A DNA stretch of 64,000 nt. Source: Sinorhizobium numidicum. GTDB lineage: Bacteria; Pseudomonadota; Alphaproteobacteria; Rhizobiales; Rhizobiaceae. Of the stretch, positions 34,691 through 43,221 are shown one piece after another. Under the pieces are notes generated by a model. The model saw only the letters and a list, made by a program, of their open reading frames with translations, did not search any database and was not told the origin of the DNA. The stretch spans positions 2,170,001 to 2,234,000 of the forward strand of contig NZ_CP120367.1 in NCBI RefSeq assembly GCF_029892045.1, read 5' to 3'. Positions within the stretch are counted from its first letter, which is position 1. Each line of letters opens with the position of its first letter. Position numbers and translations under genes: made by a program.

Positions 34691-34868
34691 CTGAAACAGG
34701 CCGATATCTCATCGCCATGCTGGCCGAAGCCGGCCAGAAGCACGTGCCCTCGCTTGGCGAGCGGCTTGGATAGATCAAATAGGGAATGGACCGGTCGAAG
34801 CGCTGAAAGGGCTTGCCTTTTTCTGGCTTTTCTGTATTATTCAGATTAGTCAGAACGAGGTAAGTTCC

Positions 34869-35138
34869 ATGACCACCAAGACCGTTTCCACCGTCGAATT
34901 TATTCGGCATTTCGGGCGCTACCATGACGAGGCCATGCGCGAGCCCATCACCCTTACCAAGCACGGCCGCGCCTCCGTTGTCGTCGTGCCCGTCGATCTT
35001 TTCGAGCGCATCACCAAGGGAGCGGATCCGCGCAGGGTCTACCGGACGAGCGAAACGCCGCAAGAACTCAGCGACATGATTCTGTCCGAATTGGACAAGC
35101 GCTTGGCTCGCGTTTCCGATGAGCCGCAGAATGACTAA
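34869..35138 (+). CDS. Phd/YefM-family antitoxin
   Basis: An 89-residue antitoxin: MTTKTVSTVEFIRHFGRYHD and ITLTKHGRASVVVVPVDLFERI make the Phd/YefM DNA-binding fold, and the C-terminal helix (PQELSDMILSELDKRLA) is the toxin-binding part. The stop codon overlaps the next gene's ATG region by 8 bp (ATGACTAA). The partner downstream is a PemK-like gene that is frameshifted here, so the antitoxin may be orphaned. Confidence 0.88.
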   Translation: MTTKTVSTVEFIRHFGRYHDEAMREPITLTKHGRASVVVVPVDLFERITKGADPRRVYRTSETPQELSDMILSELDKRLARVSDEPQND

Positions 35139-35552
35139 GAAATTCGATGACGGCCAGATCCTCGAATACGAATATTTGTGGGACTGGCAGGCTCAGGCGG
35201 GCCGGAGAAATGGCGAGAAAGACCGGCCGGTTTGCCTTGCCATGGTTATCAAGGACGAGCAGCAGGGCATAACGCATTTGATCATCCTGCCGATCTCGGG
35301 AGCGCGCCCCGTCCTGATCAGGACGCCTTGGTCATCCCGCCCTTGGAGCTGCGCAGAGCGGGTTTGTCGGACTTCAAATCTGGCTGGATAACCGTCAGCG
35401 AATACAACTATGATGTGCTTGAACGGTCCTTCTACTTTGACCCCAATCAGAGACCGCGAGGCCGGTTCAGCGGCCCGTTCATGGACCAAATTCTGATCCG
35501 CTTTCGTCGCCACTTGGCGCAAAGGCGCGGTCGCATCGACAGGACGAAGTGA
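35131..35552 (+). pseudogene. PemK-like toxin/growth inhibitor, frameshifted
   Basis: The first ~58 codons read MTKKFDDGQILEYEYLWDWQ ... RPVCLAMVIKDEQQGITHLI ... LPISGARP, then near 35300-35315 the sense continues in another frame: DQDALVIPPLELRRAGLSDF, SGWITVSEYNYDVLERSFYF, DPNQRPRGRFSGPFMDQIL. The joined product resembles rhizobial PemK/MazF-like proteins found behind Phd antitoxins. One missing base (or two extra) explains the shift. Without correction the product would be a short truncated protein. Confidence 0.7.
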
Positions 35553-35746
35553 GGGAAGAAGATCGTCGCAGGATCGCGGATTTTGCAGGGCGCCCGGGAA
35601 GCTCTTGCTTATGCCAAGGCCGAGGCCGAAACAGTGGAATATGGTGTTCATATTCCAGCAGAGGTTGACGTTCGCGCCATCCGGCAGGGCCGATCCAATG
35701 TTGACGCGCCTGTATCCTTCTCACCGTCATCAAGAAGGAGCCGTAA
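35553..35746 (+). pseudogene. XRE/HigA-type antitoxin with deleted HTH core
   Basis: Residues AGSRILQGAREALAYAKAEA and YGVHIPAEVDVRAIRQ match the N-terminus of a common rhizobial XRE antitoxin. The expected HTH (about 25 residues) is absent, and the sequence jumps to GRSNVDAP, then a frameshift leads to ILLTVIKKEP and the stop at 35744. No ATG is present in the first frame. It is therefore a relic of another toxin-antitoxin locus. Confidence 0.65.
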
Positions 35747-35803
35747 GCGGTAGAGCGGGCGCTGTCCGCAGCCTAAAGCTGATGCCGCAAAAGGAGACTT
35801 GCC

Positions 35804-36379
35804 ATGGCAATTGCCGTTAAGCCGAAGGCACCGGCCATCACCCCGGAGGAAATGGAGCGCCGCCGCAAGATGGTGCGCAGCGTTTTCCGCTCGAACGCCA
35901 TGGAAGGCCTTCGCCTCAGGCTCTACGGCCAAAACTGCATCCCCATCCCGCGCAAATCCGAGCGTCACTACTGGTCGGTGTCTTGTCTGCCGTAGACTTC
36001 CGACAAGCCGCTTGTCCGCGTTAATGCGAGCTCGATGGAGCTTTTCACGCTCTATGCGGACGGCGAGGGCATCCGTGCAAGATTCCTGGTGCATCTTTCG
36101 GATTTCACCACCGACCATTCACCCGCCCGGGGCCATTTGGACGAACCGTTTCTCGAGCACTGCGTCACGACGCCAGAAGACGTCGGCTATTTCTTCCCGC
36201 GCGGCGAGGACATTTTTGGCATAAATGTGCGGGGCTCCGCCTCGATCCACAAATTGCTCGCGACCCGCCACGTGTTGCGCGCCATTCGGAGATTCAATCT
36301 GACGCACATGAACCGGGGTCGGAACGCCTACCAGGCGAGCCACTGCTACAGCTTGGCGGATTACTTGCTGGAAGGTTGA
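35804..36379 (+). pseudogene. Hypothetical gene interrupted by an in-frame TAG
   Basis: One frame reads from MAIAVKPKAPAITPEEMERR through QNCIPIPRKSERHYWSVSCLP, meets TAG at 35993-35995, and continues TSDKPLVRVNASSMELFTLY to SHCYSLADYLLEG. The smooth continuation suggests a single protein of ~191 residues that acquired a nonsense codon. The first ~35 residues (RRRKMVRSVFRSNAMEGL) recall VbhA-type antitoxins of Fic proteins, but I am not sure; the rest is unrecognised. The downstream piece could be re-initiated at ATG 36035. Confidence 0.5.
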
Positions 36380-36625
36380 GTGGCTCTGGGATGCCCACCA
36401 CCTTGGCGAGTTTCCCGAGGTCGGGTGGGATTCGAACATCTGCGTCGAGGCAATTCCACGGCCACAGACGACCGTTGAAGCAGCCTAAGTCGCCATTTAG
36501 TCGCAGGACGGAAACGACTGCTCATATGGCGCTTTCTTCACGTTCAGACCGAAGGCGGCAATGTGAACTTTCCATCCACCCACCTTTGTCACTCGGTGAA
36601 GATGCGGTAAGGACCGGTTCGGGTC

Positions 36626-36720
36626 GAAGAGAGCCGTTCTTCACGAGCCCTGTGCCCGGCTTGTTGGGAGGATGTTCACGTTCTGGGCTCAAAAGTTCGC
36701 ATAATGTATCAACGGGAACC
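36626..36720. repeat. Dispersed ~95-bp repeat, copy A
   Basis: Similar by eye (roughly 80%) to 46125-46218 in the same orientation; shared blocks include GGCTTGT, GAGGATGTTC, CGTTCTG and TCGCATA. Its complement could encode DTLCELLSPEREHPPNKPGT, matching DTLCDLLSTEREHPRDKP in the other copy. The nature of the element is unknown. The rest of 36380-36800 holds no gene I can support. Confidence 0.6.
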
Positions 36721-36800
36721 TGCGTACTGCCATGCCGCTGATGGTTCAAGGGAAGCGGCCGGTCTTGCCAATTTTTGCCAACGCCGCTATGGTCTTTCGC

Positions 36801-37040
36801 ATGAGCACAATGAACATTTCCTTGCCGGACCATCTCAAGAGCTTCGTCGATGAGCAAGTCGCCGGACGGGGCTATGGGACAAGTAGTGAGTATATTCGGG
36901 AGTTGATACGTCGAGATCAGGATCGCCTCGCGTTACGCAGGCTGTTGCTTGACGGAGCCTCGTCCGCACCAACTGAGCCGGTCGATGCGGAATATTTCAC
37001 CGGTCTGCGTGATCGAGTTCGTGGTCAGCGCAGAACGTGA
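36801..37040 (+). CDS. parD: ParD-family antitoxin
   Basis: A 79-residue ribbon-helix-helix antitoxin. MNISLPDHLKSFVDEQVAGR is the classical ParD start, followed by YGTSSEYIRELIRRDQDRLA and an acidic tail (PVDAEYFTGLRDRVRGQR) that binds ParE. The ATG at 36801 is chosen because the upstream 23 codons of the open frame are not ParD-like. Its stop overlaps the toxin start as GTGA. Confidence 0.93.
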   Translation: MSTMNISLPDHLKSFVDEQVAGRGYGTSSEYIRELIRRDQDRLALRRLLLDGASSAPTEPVDAEYFTGLRDRVRGQRRT

Positions 37041-37366
37041 ACGATAAGACCATTATTCCCCGGGAGTTGGGTCGCAGCGACGTCGAGGTGGCCATCGACT
37101 ATTATGTACGCGAAGCAGGAACCGAGATCGCGCTCGGCTTTATCGACGCTCTTCAAGAGGCGTACTCTTTGATCGCAAGCCATCCGGAGTCCGGGTCGTT
37201 GCGGTATGCATACGAGTTGGGATTGCCTGACCTGCGGAGTGTCTCTCTGAGGCGATATCCCTATCTCGTTTTCTATCGCGACCAGCCAGATCATGTCGAC
37301 GTGTGGCGCGTGCTACATGCCAAGCGGGACATTCCGCAGTGGACGCAGGAGCCGAACAGTCACTGA
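37037..37366 (+). CDS. parE: ParE-family toxin
   Basis: A 109-residue ParE/RelE-fold toxin: LGRSDVEVAIDYYVREAGTE, LIASHPESGSLRYAYEL, LPDLRSVSLRRYPYLVFYRD and HVDVWRVLHAKRDIPQWTQE. Family members inhibit DNA gyrase. It is translated from a GTG overlapping the parD stop by 4 bp, so expression is coupled to the antitoxin. The pair is intact. Confidence 0.93.
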   Translation: MNDKTIIPRELGRSDVEVAIDYYVREAGTEIALGFIDALQEAYSLIASHPESGSLRYAYELGLPDLRSVSLRRYPYLVFYRDQPDHVDVWRVLHAKRDIPQWTQEPNSH

Positions 37367-37593
37367 CCGATCGGATATTCTCGTCGTTGGAATCTATTTG
37401 GTGGGCCGGAGGTTCGAACCCGTTCAAGGCGAGGGATGAAAGTCGGCTCTGGGGCCGCATTACAGACAGGCCGGTTCCTGAGACAACCCTGCGATAGCTG
37501 CCGTTGCCCGGCGTGGCCGGCTTTCTCAAAAAGGATCGGAAAACGGCGCGTCGGTCAGGGCCAGGTGGCCGGACGATGCGGTCTTGGAACTCT

Positions 37594-37884
37594 TTAGCCC
37601 GCGTCGACAACAAACATGCGTGCTTCCTGCGCCGCGTCGCGCTCAACCTTGATCGGCGCGTACTCCGATGACTGATAAAACGCCAGCGCGTCGGCGAGGG
37701 TCGCGAATTCGAAGATGCCGGCCATAGGCAATGGCGTCACGTCCCCTTCCAGCAGCTGGGCCACCGGCCCAAAGTGGAGGATGCGGCCTCCCGCTGCCTG
37801 TAGCGCTGCCTGAAAGCGCGGCGCCAATGCGGCTTGCCTGGCCGGATTTTTGATACGCAGATTAACGTGGACATAGGCCGTCAT
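37594..37884 (-). CDS. DUF1330-family protein
   Basis: A 96-residue ferredoxin-like-fold protein of the DUF1330 type (MTAYVHVNLRIKNPARQAAL, FGPVAQLLEGDVTPLPMAGI, FEFATLADALAFYQSSEYAP). Members are small dimeric alpha/beta-barrel proteins with unclear function. The start at 37884 has GGAGTT upstream; a start at 37923 would run over the operator palindrome. It is divergent from a MarR regulator with CTGTATATACAG between them, so it is probably its target. Confidence 0.85.
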   Translation of the reverse strand: MTAYVHVNLRIKNPARQAALAPRFQAALQAAGGRILHFGPVAQLLEGDVTPLPMAGIFEFATLADALAFYQSSEYAPIKVERDAAQEARMFVVDAG

Positions 37885-37903
37885 GGGCAACTCCTTAACA
37901 ATG

Positions 37904-37915
37904 CTGTATATACAG
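37904..37915. promoter_or_regulatory. Palindromic operator in the DUF1330/MarR divergent promoter
   Basis: Perfect 12-bp palindrome CTGTATATACAG, 19 bp before the DUF1330 start and 34 bp before the MarR start. MarR proteins bind short AT-centred palindromes in their own divergent promoters. It resembles enterobacterial LexA half-sites, but alphaproteobacterial LexA uses a different box. Confidence 0.6.
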
Positions 37916-37949
37916 TATTTCATCAGTCGGAGAGTGTCGAGACCTGCAA

Positions 37950-38435
37950 ATGACAGAGGCTTTTGATTTCTATCGCCGCGTCGAAACCGAGTGCCCGGCC
38001 TTCCAGGCCCGGGTCACGGCGCGAGCGCTCACGCGCTACTACAATGCCTGCTTTCGGCCCCTGGGGATCACCGCAGAGCAGTTCAGCCTTCTGGTGGGGA
38101 TTGGAGGCAGCCACGAGCCAACGCTCGCTGAACTGGCGGCGCGCGCCGGGGTCGACGCCACCACTCTCAGCCGCAGCGTAAAGAGCCTCGAACGGAGCAA
38201 TCTCGTGCGCAATCATGGAGGGCGAGGCCGGGCCGGCAAACGCTTGGTGCTTACCGACGAGGGCCGCCGGTTGATGGACGAGTCCATGGCCGCCTGGGAG
38301 CGCGCCCGCACCCGGTTGGCTGAGGCTCTTGGCGAGGAGGCATCGCGTGTTGCGGCGAGCGTCATGTCCCGGCTTGCTGTCGCCGCGCAGGCTGCGACCT
38401 CGACGGCCGGGGCGACCTGCGATGGGGCGGAATGA
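37950..38435 (+). CDS. MarR-family transcriptional regulator
   Basis: A 161-residue regulator with the winged helix in the middle (PTLAELAARAGVDATTLSRS, then VKSLERSNLVRNHGGRGRAG and KRLVLTDEGRRLMDE as the wing). Helices before and after form the dimer interface. It is divergent from the DUF1330 gene and likely represses it. The ligand is unknown. Confidence 0.92.
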   Translation: MTEAFDFYRRVETECPAFQARVTARALTRYYNACFRPLGITAEQFSLLVGIGGSHEPTLAELAARAGVDATTLSRSVKSLERSNLVRNHGGRGRAGKRLVLTDEGRRLMDESMAAWERARTRLAEALGEEASRVAASVMSRLAVAAQAATSTAGATCDGAE

Positions 38436-38600
38436 CAGGAATCGGCCGACGGCAGACCGTCCGCTGCTACGATACCAACACGAAAAGCAGACGTCTGGAT
38501 CCTGTCCGCCAAGGTCTTGGATCGGCCCAAAGCGGACAAGAATGCTGGTTCCAGCGGTCATCTGATCCGCCACCCTGATTTCCCTGATCGATGGCGTGCG

Positions 38601-39291
38601 TCAGGCGAAGTTGAACAATCGCAGTTCCTCGAAGTGCGTCATGTCATTGAAAGCGCAGAAGGCCGGCGGGCGTAGCTCAAGCACCGGTGCGCGCTGCGAG
38701 AGCTCGTCCACGACGCTATCCAACATCTGCTGCCAACGCGGGAGCGCCGGCTCGTCCAGCCGCTCGATAACTTAGCTGAAGGTGATGTGAAATTCGTACG
38801 TGTCGTGATCCGGATGACGATAGCCGAAGATATCCGCCAAGGCGTCCCGCCAGCCTTTCATTGCCTTGCGATCATCTGCGGTCGGACCTTCGACCACCAG
38901 ACCCCGTGGCTCTGCTTTCGTCACGCGCACGCGGAAGGGCCGGCAGTCTCTCGCGAAACAGCTCGGTCAGGGTATCGAGATCGACATCAGCCGGCCAGAA
39001 AGGCAGCCGCCGTCGGTATTCGATGATTCCCTGAAAAAGCGTCATATGCAGGCTGGAGATCGGCGTGAACGCGAACTGCGACGCTTCCGGCATCGCCAAG
39101 TATTTGGCACGCGCCTCGATGAGCGCCTTTTCGGTCTCCGACCCTTCGACGATATGGCAGACGACCGTATTGCCGGGCTCTGGCAGGAAATTCCCCGCAC
39201 GATCATAGCGCCGGCCCAGCTCTCTCGGCGGCGAGAGATTGTGCACCTTTGAGCAATACAACAGTCCCGGTGAAAGTGAAGAAGTGTCCAT
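38601..39291 (-). pseudogene. DUF1868 (2H phosphoesterase-like) gene, frameshifted with an internal stop
   Basis: The first part (RELGRRYDRAGNFLPEPGNT, FTPISSLHMTLFQGIIEYRR) matches DUF1868, including the HxT motif (SLHMTLF). Near 38940 the frame shifts; the continuation reads PFRVRVTKAEPRGLVVEGPT, then GYRHPDHDTYEFHITFS with the second HxT, an in-frame TAA (38772-38774), and ends ALPRWQQML ... FNDMTHFEELRLFNFA. Both catalytic motifs survive, but the gene needs two corrections. These proteins resemble 2'-5' RNA ligases/cyclic phosphodiesterases. Confidence 0.8.
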
Positions 39292-39438
39292 ATGCCATAT
39301 CCGTCGAGAAGCAGACTGTGTGCCGCCTATATGCGAGTCGGAAGAAAACCACGTGACACCGGCGGAGTCGCAACGATATCCGCTCTTCGAAGAAACGAAG
39401 GACGGCTTGCCTCAGGCTGCCGATGCGAATGGCGGGCA

Positions 39439-40047
39439 TCACCGGCGGGATACCAGCCAATCCCGAACGAACGCGCAATCCTCCGGCCCTATGCTGTGTC
39501 CTGCGTTGAGAACATGGTGCCTCGTAACGGCACCAGCGTGCTCCAGGGTCTTAGCCAAGCGGAGGCCGTCGCCTGGTGTCCGACGCTCGTCGTCGCTGCC
39601 ATCGATAATGAGCACGGGGGTGCCCGGAAGGCGCTCCCGGTGAGGGGTCGCGAACGGTGACAGCGGGCGCAGAAGCACCGCTGCGCCCATCAGGTCCGGG
39701 TAGAGCTGAATCAACGCCGCTGCCATGATTGCGCCGTTCGAAAAGCCAATCAGGATCGGAGGCTTCTGGAAGCCATAGCGCACTCCCACATCGTTAATAA
39801 ACTCTGCGAGCGAGTGCCCCTGCTCGAGAACGCTTGCTTCGTCGATCGATCGATCCTCGAACCGACGGAAGAAAGCATAGCCACGTTCCCACGGAATCGC
39901 ACCGCGTACCGCGACCGCCGTCGACCCCGGAGCGAATTTGGCCGCAAGCGGCACCATGTCCTGTTCGTCGCGGCCGGAACCGTGCAGAAGCACGAGTGGC
40001 GCTCGCGCCGGTTCGGCGCCTGCTATCAACTGATACCGCCAGGTCAT
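39439..40047 (-). CDS. Alpha/beta hydrolase (carboxylesterase/phospholipase type)
   Basis: A 202-residue hydrolase of the YpfH/carboxylesterase group: oxyanion motif VLLHGSGRDEQDMVPLA, nucleophile GFSNGAIMAAAL (Ser near residue 103), acid in IIDGSDDERRTPGDG, and His in LNAGHSIGPEDC. The ATG overlaps the methyltransferase stop as ATGA, so it is the third gene of a coupled minus-strand operon. The substrate is unknown. Confidence 0.88.
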   Translation of the reverse strand: MTWRYQLIAGAEPARAPLVLLHGSGRDEQDMVPLAAKFAPGSTAVAVRGAIPWERGYAFFRRFEDRSIDEASVLEQGHSLAEFINDVGVRYGFQKPPILIGFSNGAIMAAALIQLYPDLMGAAVLLRPLSPFATPHRERLPGTPVLIIDGSDDERRTPGDGLRLAKTLEHAGAVTRHHVLNAGHSIGPEDCAFVRDWLVSRR

Positions 40048-40868
40048 ACGCCAGGCCTTCCGCTTGTGTCGAGTTGATCAGTCTTGCGGGCGACGCATTC
40101 GCATCGGCACCTGAAGTAGACCGAGTCCGGATCGGAGCCCCAGCAATCCCACGCGGCGAGTGCTGCCTGGATTTCGGCGTCTTCAGCCAGCCCCTTAGTG
40201 ACAAGCTCGGACCCGAGACCGAGAAGGCTTCGCCGCGCATCCGCCACCGTCTCGTTGCGAGCGAACGCGTCTTCGCTGTGGTTCACATAACTCGCCCCGC
40301 TCCAGATCGGAACAAAACCATGTGCGCGAAGTACCGAAGCCTGGCGGCGGCCAAATCTGGGAGCTTCCGGATCGGCATGTTCGTACCACCTCTGCCAGAG
40401 GTCGAGCGCGGTGCAAAGTCCTTGAGACTCGGGATAAAGAACGTTACCGCCTGCATCGGCATCGCGCGTCGCGAGCAGCCCACCTGGCTTCAGCACTCTT
40501 CTTGCCTCGGCGAGTGTTCTTGTCAGTACCTCCTGACTCTGGTGATAGAGGACGGCATGAAAGAACACCGCGTCGACTGTGTCGCTGTCAAACGGCAGCG
40601 CGGTCATGTCCGCTTCGATGAAGCTCAAGTTCGCGCGCTCACAACCACGCGCGAGTTGCTTGGCCGCTTCAATTGCTTTGGGTTCCAGGTCTAGTCCAAT
40701 CACATTCGCCACAACGCTGGCCAAGGCAGCTGTAATCGTTCCAGGACCGCAACCAATGTCCAGGACCGTCATGTCTGGACCGAGGAACGGCAGGAAAAAG
40801 GCGACCGAGTCCTTACCCCGCTTCTGTTGGAATGCGAGGATGGAGCTGTTGTGACGCGATTCCTTCAT
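40044..40868 (-). CDS. SAM-dependent methyltransferase (UbiE-like class I)
   Basis: A 274-residue class I methyltransferase. Motif I is MTVLDIGCGPGTITAALASV, followed by LDLEPKAIEAAKQLA, motif II region ADMTALPFDSDTVDAVFFHA and LAEARRVLKPGGLLATRDAD. The C-terminal third carries the substrate cap. It overlaps its neighbours on both sides by 4 bp (ATGA). The methylated compound is unknown. Confidence 0.9.
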   Translation of the reverse strand: MKESRHNSSILAFQQKRGKDSVAFFLPFLGPDMTVLDIGCGPGTITAALASVVANVIGLDLEPKAIEAAKQLARGCERANLSFIEADMTALPFDSDTVDAVFFHAVLYHQSQEVLTRTLAEARRVLKPGGLLATRDADAGGNVLYPESQGLCTALDLWQRWYEHADPEAPRFGRRQASVLRAHGFVPIWSGASYVNHSEDAFARNETVADARRSLLGLGSELVTKGLAEDAEIQAALAAWDCWGSDPDSVYFRCRCECVARKTDQLDTSGRPGV

Positions 40869-41491
40869 GGTGCATGCCGCGCGGTTGTTCCGATCCGCGC
40901 GTGGTATTCGACCGATTCGGTGACTGCGTGATGAAGCTCTCGGATGTCCGGTCCATACCGAACAAAGGCTGCTGTTCCCGACGGGTGTGCGCCACTGAGG
41001 AACTGCTGCTCATCGTGGCACATGCGCGATCGATGCCCCGGTAAGCTAAGGTCTCCTGCCCACCCATTCTCAAGCTCAATGAACGCGAATTCCTCGACCC
41101 GTTCCTGGTCATCGGCGACCCACGCGATGAATGGCTCGATTGGCCCACTCCAGACCATCCTGAGGTTGGGACACGTGGCTGACGGAGCGATTGTTCCCAC
41201 CGCCAACGACAACCGCTTCGGCAAGTTCAGCGCGCCAGTGGGTTCGAAGTCCCGAAAACGGACCTTCCTTCGAATGACGCCGTCCTTCCATTGGACCGCA
41301 ACAGACCTTTGCAGTGACCGCTTCGCGGATCCTGTTCCTGTCGAAGGCTGCTCTCTCGTGAAGCGTCGCCACATGACCGTCTCAGTGGTATCATGAACCA
41401 GCACGGTCGCGGTGTCGGGCAGCCGGATGGTGCATGTCGCGTCAATCGCCTGGGCTTCATCCGGCGGATCTCCTGAGGGAGAGACAGCCAT
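40865..41491 (-). CDS. Hypothetical protein, first gene of a three-gene operon
   Basis: A 208-residue product I do not recognise. It has no signal peptide or membrane segment; segments such as TCTIRLPDTATVLVHDTTET, VAVQWKDGVIRRKVRFRDF and PSGTAAFVRYGPDIRELHH suggest a mixed alpha/beta soluble protein. Its stop overlaps the methyltransferase start (ATGA), which supports it being real. Its ATG shares the CCATGG at 41488-41493 with the oppositely oriented adenylate cyclase gene; a later start would avoid this overlap. Confidence 0.55.
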   Translation of the reverse strand: MAVSPSGDPPDEAQAIDATCTIRLPDTATVLVHDTTETVMWRRFTREQPSTGTGSAKRSLQRSVAVQWKDGVIRRKVRFRDFEPTGALNLPKRLSLAVGTIAPSATCPNLRMVWSGPIEPFIAWVADDQERVEEFAFIELENGWAGDLSLPGHRSRMCHDEQQFLSGAHPSGTAAFVRYGPDIRELHHAVTESVEYHARIGTTARHAP

Positions 41492-43221
41492 GGCAACTGC
41501 AAGAGCGGAGCGGCGGCTGGCCGCGATCCTGGCCGCTGACGTCGTCGGCTATTCCCGCCTCGTCGAACATGACGAGGCTGGGACGTTGTCGGCCCTGAAG
41601 GTTCTGCGCCGGGATGTGATCGATCCGCTGCTGGCCGAGCATCAGGGCCGTATTGTCAAGCTGATGGGCGACGGTGCGCTCGTGGAGTTCGGCTCGGTCG
41701 TCGATGCCGTCGCGTGCGCGGTCGCCATCCAGACGGGCGTTGCCGAGAACCAGGCCGATATCCCAACGGAGCGACGCATCATCTTCCGGATCGGCGTCAA
41801 TCTCGGTGATGTGATCCACGAGGTTGATGGGGATCTCTACGGCGATGGCGTCAACATCGCGGCCCGCCTCCAGACCCTGGCAGATCCAGGCGGCATTTGC
41901 ATTTCCGGCACGGCGTACGATCACCTCCAGGGCAAGCTTGACTGCGACTACGAGTACCTCGGCGAACGCGCGCTCAAGAACATGGGGCGGCCGGTGCGAC
42001 TGTACCGCCCCCTTCTGGAAGGGTCGACCGCACGAACGGCATCGCCCAGGCGCGCACTTCCGGACCGACCATCCATTGCCGTGCTGCCGTTCAACGCCAT
42101 GAGCGCCGACCCGGAGCAGGACTTCTTCAGCGATGGGCTCACCGAGGACATCACCACCGCGCTATCCAAGCTCAAGGGCTTCTTCGTGATCGCCCGCAAC
42201 ACGATGTTCACCTACAAGGGAAAGCCCGTGGATGTGCGCGCCATCGGGCGCGAGCAGTGTCCGCAAGTCCGGCAACCGCGTGAGGGTGACCGCGCAGCTC
42301 ATCGATGCGGCCTCCGAAGTCCATCTCTGGGCCGAGAGGTACGACGGCGACCTCGGCGACATCTTCGTCATTCAGGACGAAATCACCGCAAGCGTCGTCG
42401 GCCGCATCGGGCCGGAACTCCTGGCGGCAGAGCATGCCCGCGAAAGCCCCAAGCCGCATCATGGCCTTGATGCCTGGGAATGTGTCGTGCGGGCGGTGTT
42501 CCTGTGTTCCCAGTTGTCTGAGGAGAGCAGCCGGAAGATGCTCCCCCTGCTCGATCGGGCAATCGGACTGGCTCCCGATTATGCCCAGGCGCTCGCCATG
42601 AAAGGTTGGATTACGATGTGGCGCGCGTTCCAGGGGTGGGAGGACATGGGATACGCCCTGGCCCTTGCCAGGGATATCGTCCAACAAGCCATTGCCGCGG
42701 ACGATAAGGAACCGTGGGCTTACCTTGCGCAGGCGATGATAGCCTTTGCGACGCGTGACAATGTCCTGGCGATGGCAGCGATCAGCCAGGCTGTCGCGAT
42801 CAACCCCAACTCCGCGTTTGCACACGGCCAGTTGGGACTTGCGCATGCCAACGGGGGCCGCGCGGCGGACGCCATTCCTTGCATCGACTACGCCCTCAGA
42901 CTGAGCCCGCGCGAGGCTTTTCTCGGCGACTTTCAGTTCTACTACGCCATGGCTTACTTCCAGGGCGCGAATTACGAGCTTGGATTGAGTTATGCACGGG
43001 AGGCGCATCGCTTGCGGTCCGGCCACGCGGTTCCGCTGGTCATCGGCACGGCCTGTGCCGGACTTCTGGACAACCAGGAGGCTGCCACGGACTTGCTCGG
43101 ACGGCTCAAGTCGCTAGTCCCTGACATTTCACGGGACGCGGTCGGAGCAACATCTTCTTTCGTCCGCGCCGAGGATCGGGCGCGCCTGATCGAGGGACTT
43201 GCCCGTGCCGGCCTGAATTGA
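41490..43221 (+). pseudogene. Class III adenylate cyclase with TolB-like/TPR region, broken by a small deletion
   Basis: The cyclase domain is intact (residues 1-180): metal Asp in AAILAADVVGYSRLVEHDE, second Asp in IVKLMGDGALVEFG, FRIGVNLGDVI, and YGDGVNIAARLQTLADPGGI. A TolB/FlgO-like segment follows (RPSIAVLPFNAMSADPEQDF). At about 42252-42256 the frame changes: after VRAIGRE the expected LGVRYVLEG is missing and the sense resumes SVRKSGNRVRVTAQLIDAAS in another frame, running through TPR-like repeats to 43221. A deletion of about 26 bp fits. A truncated but catalytically complete cyclase domain may still be made. Confidence 0.8.

Noticed and set aside
37405..37425. tRNA-like T-arm sequence GGTTCGAACCC
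   Set aside because: No acceptor, D or anticodon stem can be folded around it and no CCA end follows; possibly chance or a tiny att relic, not enough to call.
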